Assembly: GCF_040436345.1 (NCBI RefSeq)
Contig: NC_133225.1
Coordinates: forward strand, 26,082,040 to 26,146,039
Reading direction: 5' to 3'
From: Pagrus major
Lineage: Eukaryota; Chordata; Actinopteri; Spariformes; Sparidae
Length of the DNA: 64,000 nt
In this document: positions 24,435 to 34,596 of the stretch, piece after piece
How positions within the stretch are numbered: position 1 is the stretch's first letter
Layout: each line of letters starts with the position of its first letter
Program-made: the position numbers and the translations under genes
Notes under the pieces: generated by a model
Databases searched by the model: none
What the model was told of the DNA's origin: nothing
The model's input: only the letters and a program-made list of their open reading frames with translations

Positions 24435-24935
24435 TTGTCCTGCTGCTTTAATACCCTACATTCCAGCCTCCTACCTCACCATCTAGCCCACACTCTGGAA
24501 TCGACGTTCCTGTCGGCCTTCTTTGGTTTCCTTCGGTACTCAGAGTTCACCACACCGTCTGCTAAATTCAGTTCTCACCTCCATCCCATCGTGTCTGACC
24601 TTCACTGGATCTCAGAAGACTGCCTGGTCTACACACTCAAACAAAGCAAAAGCGACCAAACTGGCAATCCAATTCCTGTACTGCACTTCAAACTAGACAC
24701 ACACCAGCCCATACGAGTTGCTCGCACATCATTTGCAATTCAGAAAATCTCAAAATGCTTCTTCTTCCAACCCCTCGGTCATCACATAATCTGGTGGAGT
24801 GGCTAACCGATCCCAGTTTCTTTTCCAATTTAGGTAGGTTCTAATCTCGTCCAGGATTTCCCCCAGCTAATTCTCGGCCACTCCTTTCGTATTGGCGCAG
24901 CTGACTCTCTGCTCCGCTATCACTCAGCAGCTGGA
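24435..24935 (+). pseudogene. Tyrosine recombinase of the DIRS-like element
   Basis: The frame to 24806 carries LSAFFGFLRYSEFTTP, the first catalytic box (the Arg in 'FLRxSEF'), followed by LKQSKSDQTGNPIPV as expected. In another frame at about 24868-24930 is LGHSFRIGAADSL, the H-x-x-R second box ('HSFRIGAAT' in relatives). The final Tyr-containing box is missing, as the frame degenerates after 24930. It is not functional. Confidence 0.75.
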
Positions 24936-24955
24936 TTTTGCACCCACAGTCAGTA

Positions 24956-25240
24956 GTATTAGTAGGTGTATAGGCAAACAAACAAACAACAACCACAACG
25001 ACCATTATTCATTGTGTTATTATATTTGTGGAAAGTTATTACAATAAAGATTTTCATGTCCCCACAAACGTAATAAATCCCTGCAAATGTAATAGTTATT
25101 ACATTTGTGGGAAATCGCGCGTTACGTTTGTAGTAGGCAGATTTCTTACATTTGTGGATTTATTACATTAAATGCTGCAGATTTTTATTACGTTTGTGGT
25201 TTATTACGTTTGTGGACATTATTACATTGGCGGGCGTTAC
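24956..25240. repeat. Cluster of TTAC(G/A)TTTGTGG motifs in both orientations
   Basis: About eight copies of a 12-base motif, TTAC(G/A)TTTGTGG or its complement CCACAAACGTAA, are packed into about 200 bases. The first ones (about 25055-25095) are on the - strand and the later ones (about 25096-25235) on the + strand. They are usually joined as 'TTATTACGTTTGTGG'. The cluster directly follows the tyrosine recombinase remnant and may be a terminal or regulatory region of that element or of a separate one. Confidence 0.6.
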
Positions 25241-25454
25241 ACACCCTCCCTCCCTTTCTTCTGTCTTTCTCTCTCTCTATCTCCCTCTTTCTTATAGGGG
25301 GTCTGCCACTGATCCCTAACGAAGCCTTCGCCACACCGCAGCTACTCAACACTTCATCAACATCGCACTCATACTCAATTGCCTTTTTCAACATGGTACT
25401 CATATTCCACCTCAATAAACTATCATGTCCATCTCACTGATGGTGTGGTCCTTG
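25241..25454 (+). other. Unassigned stretch after the motif cluster
   Basis: A pyrimidine-rich tract (25245-25300) is followed by a short open frame and an AATAAA near 25420. It could be the 3' end of the DIRS-like element, or unrelated. Confidence 0.3.
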
Positions 25455-25641
25455 CTGGTGAAAAATGTATGTAACGCTGTGATCCTACCCTCTCACTGAA
25501 GTTACATAGTGCAGAAGCAAGTGATGGGGGGTGGAGTGCCTGAGACAGATACACTATTCACCCTATTACAAGACACCATAACATCAAAATTATTATGAAG
25601 CTGATATTTGAAGGTAAAAAAGTTACATAATGTTGCTTTAA
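25455..25641 (+). mobile_element. Truncated MITE (same family as 31000-31332)
   Basis: It matches 31148-31332 closely over about 185 bases, including 'tatgtaacgctgtgatcctaccc' and 'cactattcaccctattacaagacac'. It ends in the same terminal sequence, ACATAATGTTGCTTTAA. The left third and left terminal repeat are missing. Confidence 0.8.
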
Positions 25642-26089
25642 GTCTGTAATGAGAATATGAAATTTGATGGAAATGGAACCAGGTTGCCAGTCTGACCTGA
25701 TTGCCAGTCAGCTGTTATTTTCTAGGGAGCTTTAGTGCCCTGTGGCAGACGAAACTGCACATTGAAAGTAAGGTTTATAGGGAACCAATCTAAATGCCAG
25801 TGGTGTCATTATTCTATAGCCATTACATTGTGAAATAAAACATTTACTTCGTAATATTTTAAAGCAAAATCTTGTCTATTGCCACTTTAATCAAACTGAG
25901 TATGTTCCCGGGGTTAAATATCAGGGTTTAAGGGAGCTCAAAGTAGATCTGCTCTAATGGGTCAAATTGTTCTTGTGCTACATTTCTGAGCTGCAAACGT
26001 ATCACATTATTCATCTATCATAATTTGTTGAAAGAGTCTAGTTATGAACTAGAGACAGAAAACAAAAAACAATAGTATTCCAAAACAAG
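25642..26089. other. Intergenic DNA between the convergent genes
   Basis: Nothing recognisable is seen. The likely polyadenylation site of the AP-1 mu gene is at its right edge. Confidence 0.4.
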
Positions 26090-27578
26090 ATACAAAAAAT
26101 TGTTTATTTCCAAATATATCCCTTTGCTTCCTTTTGACAAATAACCATTGATAAATTAATGACAACACATGGAAACACACAAACTCATTAACAATCCTCA
26201 TTGGTGTCTGAAAAATGTCCCCACACGAGATGATGGAATGATTGTAACAGAAGGTTTTGTACTTAACAGCAGAGATGCAATAAATCGACACAGGACTCTC
26301 TTCTGTGCTGCTGGCAGTGCAGCTGAACTGATGTGCTGCAGTGCATGCACAAACTGCTTTGAAGACATATAGGGGCCTGCAGAGGTCGACATATAAAAAA
26401 AACAAAAAGAGTCATGGAGAAACAATTACCCCCAACATATTGTCAATATTCTCAGACTCTGAAAATAAATCCCTTCAGGTTATTTTACCTTTGTCCTGCC
26501 CACACTCGACTCCACGGTTCTGTCCTTCAGACTCATCCCACAGGGGACTGACTAGTACATTATAAACAACAGATACAAATATGACAAAAGAATTCTGCAC
26601 TGTGCTCACTCCTTCAGTCTCTGACTCAAAAGCTGTAAGCTGATTTCGAGCACAAGGACAAGCTTACAGGCCCCATGGGAGTGCGCTGAAGGTATTAAGT
26701 TACACTACCAACGCCTCTGACAATATTGTGCCTTATTAATCATTGATCTGGTCGCTGGTGTTAGTGTCATTGCACTGGGGATTATCTTCACAGTGCTAAA
26801 GGTAAGGATACATAGGCAGTTTTTTAAGGCAATGAACATATAATATAGAGGTTGCAGTGAAACGTATGCCTTCGAGAGAAGTGGAGATTAACAGCCGAGT
26901 TAAAATGTGCTTTATATGGATGATAAAGCGGATATTAGGGACAAAACATAGGAGAAATAAAAACCTTTACAGGTAAAGATGCTGACAATGCTAAGATGTG
27001 GTGTAGTGGTTTAAATCTTGCATGGAGCAACATGTAAAGAAACAAATCTGATGGTGTTGATGGCAAACTTTAGATTTAGAAAAATCATCCATGCTCAATC
27101 TTACGGCCCTTTGAGTAATAAAGTTACCGTATAATGGCATAATATAATCTGTCGCCCTAAAAAAGTTTGTATTTGTAATATTTAAAAGTTTTCTTTTTCT
27201 AAAATTAAAAATAACATCTTCTTCCCCAAATTCTGCTCTAAATTAACCTTGAGGGATATCGCATTAAAAGCGAGGGACACCAGAACCAGATAGTGACACA
27301 AAGTCATCAGTTCATTATTCACATATTAAAACGTTTTCCCGCAGTCCTGAGGAACCTTAAAAAAAAAAAAACACAGGTCAGAGGTGATGCAACAGCCTTT
27401 CCCGTCTGAGTTGAGAAGAGATGATGTCTTGTTTCCGTTCAGGGCGGGGAAAAATATCATGTGTCCTCCTGCACTTGTCCTCTGCTGTCCAATGCAGACC
27501 AGGGAGCCAGAGAAACAGAGAGGGAGGAAGACAGACAGAGAGAGAAGATATCCATTCGTCTAGCAGCATCTGTGCCCT
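26090..27578 (-). other. Probable 3' UTR of the AP-1 mu gene
   Basis: On the - strand the first canonical AATAAA after the stop codon is at 26103-26108 (TTTATT on +). This gives a 3' UTR of about 1.5 kb. No transposon signature is obvious inside it, and no other exon is recognised. The end is inferred from the signal alone. Confidence 0.45.
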
Positions 27579-27601
27579 TTAGTTTGTCCGGAGCTGGTAA
27601 T
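27579..27601 (-). CDS. ap1m3: AP-1 mu exon 12, terminal coding piece (residues 417-423)
   Basis: After TTGGCAG, 23 bases encode the end DYQLRTN and a TAA stop. The conserved DYQLRT end of mu1 is completed across the splice. The last residue is Asn (Gln in mammalian mu1A, Ser in mu1B). Confidence 0.9.
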
Positions 27602-30600
27602 CTGCCAAGAAATGTAACAGCAGAGCATTAACACAGCTTTCTTCCCCTCATCACCTCAGCACATCACATCACTGCCAATATCTGCCCTGTTAAATCCCTA
27701 AACAAAATCAGCACAAATACTAGCTGTAGTGGCAGTCTACTAAATCATATTACCAATATTTAACACGTTGCTCCTTTCTTAGATAGACACGTACCGCTCT
27801 GCAGTTCCAGACTTTGAAGCATAAATGTCACATTTAGGCCTATTGCTATAAATATCATTAATATTACAATCTTCGAAGGGCAAATTCTGAATAAAATCTG
27901 ATTTACTGCGGTATTAAATTGCATATGTGCATCCAGGATTCTCTAATAATTAGATCACACTACACTGCCAAAACTATTTGTATGTACTTTCCATCTCAGG
28001 CAATTTTTTAACGATTTGTTACCTTTAGTTCCAATCAAAGGAAATGATTATGCAACAGCATACAGTGATATTTTAGACAATAGTGTGTGTCCAACTTTGT
28101 GGTTTTGGGAGGCAACTTTCTTTTCTGGGTTTTGTTCCAGAGGAACTGTAAGAAACCCTCACTCAAAATCACATCAACATCCAGTCATAGAACAAAGACT
28201 TACTCAACACAAATTTATTCAACATTGTATTTAAGTCAAAACATTTTCAATCTCTAATAACAAATGGCGTGGTGGATGCCAATTTGACATAGAATATAAC
28301 CAGTAGCATCCAAGATCACATTTATATTTTCAGAAAGACCAATGAATGAAATGCTCAGTGAGAGATTGGATTGAGTTACAGAAGCTGGTGGAACAGACTT
28401 TGGCCCAGAGATGACGTCAGGACTTTGGCTCTCTATAAAGAAATGTTTTTCCCAGCTTGTGTTGGAAGAACTTGACTGGCCTGCACAGAGCTCTGACCTC
28501 AAGCCCATTCAACGTGGTAGAAACAAACCGGAAAGCAAACTGAGAGCCAGGTGGAGATTCAATGAAAATGTAGTTTGTTCTAGTTTGTTTGTTCTTTTTC
28601 TCCATAGTTACGGAACCATATCACCATTTGAATGCATTTGAAAATGCATCAATGTTCAAATGCACTTCAGTATGTACAACAGTAGGCATGTTTGTTATTG
28701 TTTCTAATATGGTTTCTGTTGTTTTAAATTGTTTTAAGAGGTATTCCGATCGTTTTCTATTATTCATGTTTGGCTAACATGTTTCGCATGTTTTATTGAC
28801 TATTAGATTTAAATTTGCTTGTTTGTTTTTTGCTTCTGCTGCTAGTCCAAGCTATACTCACTACAGTAAAAACAAGCATATATGAGCACTGTACATGACA
28901 TTTATAGCCCAGCAGCCTCTTATTTACGACTGAGTTATCAGGTTATGATAATAAATATGATGTTTTGGTGGCTTTTCCAGTCTTCTAATGGCTTTGCACA
29001 AGGAAGAAGCATACTGTAAATCCTGGCTGAGGTAACAACAGTGCTCTCGGTCAACAGTGAGGGGAGCTTTACTGCTAAAAGCTACTGATTCAGTTAGTGA
29101 GAAAGTTGATTCAGTATGATTGTTTCACCTTTAAATATATTGATGGATTCATTTGCATTCATTTTCATCCTAAGGACTTCAACTTAAAGATCCCGCAGCA
29201 GTGTGATGCTGCCTGATCACAGTCTGATATCCGTGCTGTCATCAGTCGTCACTGCTGTACAGTACGGCCGCTAAATGCCTGTTCATCACTCATTAATAAG
29301 TCAGCACAGTCAGTCTACAGTATCAAGATATTGTTTAATCAGTGTGAGTGTGTCTGCATGTAGTGCTGACTGAAATGTGATCATCACCGTCTCCCTCTCC
29401 CTCCACGTTGCTGATGTAACAGTAAAAGAAAGGTGATATGCCTTCTCTCCAGTCCCCCTAACTTCATCACTCTTCTTCTCTCGTCTCTCCTCCTCCTCTT
29501 TCCTGTCCTGCTCTCTCTCCTTTGCGTCCTTGCTGATGTTACAGCAATGCGATAGTAACCTTGGCATTCGGTGGAGTGCCACCCTGGGAGCCTCCTGGCA
29601 CTTTGTGGCATCATTCAACCTCCGCAGCCCCTGAATCGTACCTGACACATCTACGTAATGGATATGATTGATGTTATAGAGTCAGGTTCATTCCTGGGGC
29701 GTATGGCAGGTATGACACTTTAGGATTTCTGGCCGGTGTCCAGTGAAGGTACCGGGCTTTCATCTCCATATCATTTCCATTTGTCCCCTATTGAAACTAG
29801 TGAGCTAGTAAGGAGGATTCTGCTGCAGTCTCATCAATATACTGTAGGTTTAATGTGGCGATATGCAATGATGTGTGATCTGTCCAAAAATCAAGCCTGT
29901 GTATAAGGCAGAGATGTAGATTCTTACTCTATTCCAGGTTAAATGTCTAGTTAGCGGGTTTATAAAAGTTCAAAGCTCACAAACACTGAAACATCTCTTC
30001 AGGATGTCTCCCTTGGTGTCACCCATGAGTATAACAGATGTGTTGCAGAGGGGTTCATTCCCAGGGCAGCGTTTGAATCTACAGATCCGAGGTGCCAACT
30101 TTGCAAACTGCATTCTCTCAACTTTAAAGTACCCCTGTTTAAATGTGGACAACTGAGACAAGAAGAATTTTATGCCACAAGCTAGCAGGCTTGTAAAGTT
30201 TCTATCTTCTGCATCCTGGTGTCAGTCTAAGCCCCTGAGGCCATGACTCATGGTGATAGCACCAGGTAATGGATATGATAGATGTTTTACAGCTGGGTTC
30301 ACTCCTAGGGCACACACTGAAGAGTGTTGCAGAGAGACTCCTCCTGACACTGCTCTTGCAAGAGAAAACATCACATTTAACCTCGTGCTAACCTACGATT
30401 TGCTAATGGGTTTGGACTTTGGACAGAAAACAGCAACAACTAAACTGGAGTTCATAAGTCGAACACAGCGTGGGTACATGATATCTGTTATTAACATTCA
30501 TCTTCATAAATCATATATTTTATTATGTGTTGTTTTTAAAAGTGCTCTACTCTGCAGGGAGATGCCACCGAGCAAAACACACTCACACAGTCCTGATGAG

Positions 30601-33600
30601 GAAGGCTAGTAGAGTTTTTGAGTGTTCATAAATAATCCTTAAGGATGTTTATCTGAACTTTAACTTTGATTGTAGCTTGGTTTGTTAATTTTTAGAGAAA
30701 CACTTATTTGAAAGCAGCTTTTCAGGGGATTAAAATTTAACAGGCAGCTGACTTAGTTTTTTAACAACATAGTCCCTGACCTCATGTCATGTCACTCAAA
30801 GTATCATCCTGAGTGAGTTCAAAACAGTCAGATGCGGTCAGAAGAGAATCGGTAGCGTGTGTGCTTGTGTCTATTTATAAGTCTATTTCAGGGTGTTGTT
30901 CTCACCTCCACTTTGTGTGATGTAGCGCACCCATGGTAAGGCCTGGTAACCGCTCTTCTCTATGATCTTAAGGTAACGCACCTGGGGAACACAGACATAT
31001 TAAAGCAACATTATGTAGAAATTGGCAATACAAATCCCAGGTCTGTAACAATTTGTCAGACATAATGTAGGTGCTAACTACAAACAAAACTAATGACGTC
31101 ATGACAATGTTTGAGATGTTTTGTGTTGGAAACTCGCATGTTGAAGTAAATATGTATGTAACGCTGTGATCCTACCCTCTCACTGAAGTTACATAGTGCA
31201 GAAACAAGTGATAGCAGGGTGGAGTGGCTGAGACAGAGACACTATTCACCCTATTACAAGACACTGTACCATCAAAATGATTTTGAAGCTGTGATTTTAG
31301 GGTAAAAAAAGTCACATAATGTTGCTTTTAATATAGTTATTTCACTCACAAACACACCCCAACATCTTCTGTAAATCATCAGTATGCTTCAGTGTATATA
31401 TGGCAGCCCACTTATAGGAGAGGTAAAACGTCTCTGTCCACTGAAAACTTTGTATATCCCAATTTGGTTGCTTTGAATTTTTCAACCAACTTGATTCCAT
31501 CACGGGTTAAGGAAATTCTCCTACTGTACTTCTTAAGCTAAATTAACAGTTTAAAAACACTTAAGATAACCTGAAAATTGCATTTTACAAAAGTGAAACA
31601 GTGTTTTTCTTTTAGAAATACCTAGTTTTCACAAGGTAGGAACAAAATGTGAAATAGGAAAACTGAAGCACCTTAAAGGAACAGTTCTCCCAAAATGAAA
31701 ATTCGGTCATTATCTACTCACCCCCTTGCCAATGGAAAGACAGGTGAAGTTTTGTCCTCCAAAAAACATTTCTGCAGCTTCACAACAAAACAGCGATGCA
31801 GCATTCTCCTATACCTGACAAGCTGTATGGAGCCATTTAATGTTTTGTCTTTTTCCGGTAGTTTTTTAAACATTTTAAAACAAGTCCCCATCTACTTCAG
31901 TTGTTTAGGAGAATGCTGCAACATTGTTTTGCTGTGAAGCTCCAGAAATGTTTTGTAGACTACAAAACTTTCAATGAATAGTTAATGAATGATTTTTAAT
32001 TTTTGGTTTAAAAAAACCCCCTAAGAAATGGGATTAATGAAAGACTGTGTAATGTGTGTTAATAAAGGGTCTGACCTGAATCCCAGACACAGTGAAATAT
32101 GGGATCTCAAAGTTAACTGTGATTGGTCTCTTCGCCTCCAACTCTTCACTCTCCACACTGGGAAGCCCAAAGTGCGCCCGCATCATGTACTCCTTACCAC
32201 CCTACACATGTGAAAACAGAGAAGAGAAAAAGCCACAAAGCTGTTACTGCATGTGGTAACACATTGTATTTTCTAAGCCTTTCAGATCGAACAGTTTAGT
32301 TTGTTTGATGAGTTCTGTTCCCAGGTGTGTAACTCCAATTAATACAGGGTTGTTCAGTTCGAAAAACAAAACAAACTCTATATGCGTGGCAACGTGAGAC
32401 AACTCCCCTGTTATATCAAGGTGAATCAGATATCAATTTATGGGATTTAGCATCTGGCAATCATATTCAGGCTATAAATACAAAAACAACACGTTAATCA
32501 TTCCTCATACCAGCAAGTGCCAGGTGTTAGGCACTTGCTGGTACGGGGAATGATTGTACTTTGAAGTCAAAGTGGTAACTGATTTGCAGCAAGTAAATAA
32601 AAAGCTCCTCAAACTTTAGTTTTAAACGACTATTTCTCTCAAAGATTTATGAGTAAATAGCAACAATCAAAGGTATTATCTTGTCTCAGAAACAGGACTG
32701 TGTTGTTTTATCAGTTTCTATAGTCTTATCAGTTTTGACTGATAGTAGCCTGGGAACAAAAACAACAAACCACTCATCACACTTTTTTCAAATGCTGTAT
32801 GTTGTTGTAAGCGACATCATCTTTTTCCAGCCCTGCCCACTATAAACCAGTGACAAGAGCTGACCAAGTGTAGCAACATTCACATTGGTTTGCAGACTAT
32901 TGTTTTAGAGCCTCAAGTTTGCAATTATGGCCATCACCATCTTTTTTTTTTTTATGAGCCAGAAGTAACCAAACTTTGGACAAGAGGGCGGAGCTGGGGA
33001 GGATATCTTGACTAAGAGCCCAAGGACACACCGTGGTAGCGACAATGACAAGGTAGCCTTGCTCTAAAGCATACCCTGAATTATCATCTATTTTACTCTA
33101 AATGGGACTGTTTACAAAATGAACATCATGCTGTGTTGAAGACTTGAAACTACCATAAACTACCTAGACCATAAACACAAGAGGAAACTGTTTACTGAGA
33201 GGCCATTAGAAATAATGCAGGTTTAAAACACTTGCAATGCATTGGTCTCATTTATTAGACCAAGAAGCTCTGTCCATATTTCATACAGTCAATGATTGTG
33301 CGTGTAGGACCCCATCTATCATATCAAGAAGCTGACTGGGAAAATATGTTTTTAGAACATTTAATAAACTGAAAAATATATATATTAAAAAAAAATATTT
33401 TTTTCCCCTTGGGATTATAAAGTTGTTGTGGAAAATCTTATTATCCATATCCTTGCCTACAGCTGATAAGAAAACTTTTTTGGGATAACATACCCATATC
33501 CATTAAATAATAAATATTTAAAAGATGTAAACATGCTTATGAAATAGCTGATGGCAAATAGACTTATTTCCAAAAGTTCTATCCGGGTTGGAGCCAGCTG

Positions 33601-33984
33601 GCCTACAGATGAGTGTGACTATCAGTCTCTTCATCTTTGTGTCCTCGGACTTACATCAAACATTACAAGCTAAGTATGACTTCCTGAGAGAATATGCAGT
33701 TTTATAGAGTCCAAAGGTGGATAGTGACAGAGAAAAATGCACTGCAGAGTCACACACGAGCCGGATAACAATACGTCACCAGTGATGGCAATTCTTAACC
33801 CTCCTTGACAGGCTGAAGGTGTAATGAATTACTGAGGAGATATCAGAACCTGACAGATAAAAGGAACCCCGACTGAATTAATGCTCGACAAGTTTTTTAA
33901 ATTTCCCTTTGAAGAGTTTGGCGACAGCAGAGACTAAAGACAGAATTATGAAGGGAACAGCAGGAAATGAGAGATAAGATGTGA

Positions 33985-34063
<79 letters not shown>

Positions 34064-34512
34064 AGAAGGCTGATCATAATATGATAAATAGCTGTTGTCT
34101 GATACTTGTCAGAGTCAAGATACAACTTAATTTTTTGACACTGGGGCTTGTACAAGCTTATTTAGACGTCAGGTATCATCGGTGGAACACGTACTCTGAT
34201 CTGTAAGTATGTAAGTATAAGTAAAAGGAGCAATATCACAGTGAAGAAGTACTCTGTTGTACAAATGAAAGTCCTAGATTAAAAAAAGTAAGTAAAGTTA
34301 GAGTAGAAGTACACATGATGACGAGAGGATGGCTCCATTTCAGAATAATGTACATTGCCGTTCAAAAGTTTGAAATGCCCTGTTAGACTAATGTTTTTCT
34401 TCTTTCCTTTAATAATGGCTATTTGAAAATTGACAAAAAATTTATTTCAATGACCTTATAAACTTCTAGTTAAAAACACTGTGTATCATATATTATATAT
34501 ATATTATACACA

Positions 34513-34596
<84 letters not shown>

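Larger units (their letters stand above)
22345..24950 (+). mobile_element. Decayed DIRS/Ngaro-type retrotransposon
   Basis: A run of broken + strand frames follows the order of a tyrosine-recombinase retrotransposon. First comes a Ser/Pro-rich gag-like part (about 22370-23560), then reverse transcriptase C-terminus and RNase H (about 23830-24150), and then a tyrosine recombinase (about 24435-24930). No integrase of the DDE type and no LTR pair are seen, which fits DIRS-like elements. Frameshifts and stops show it is inactive. The boundaries are approximate. The repeat-rich stretch 24956-25240 and the sequence to 25440 may be its 3' end. Confidence 0.72.
27602..30905. other. AP-1 mu intron 11
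   Basis: It contains a Tc1-like transposon relic (about 28010-28560) and a thrice-repeated segment (29655-30320). A reverse-strand purine-rich tract lies at about 29450-29530. Otherwise nothing is recognised. Confidence 0.7.
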
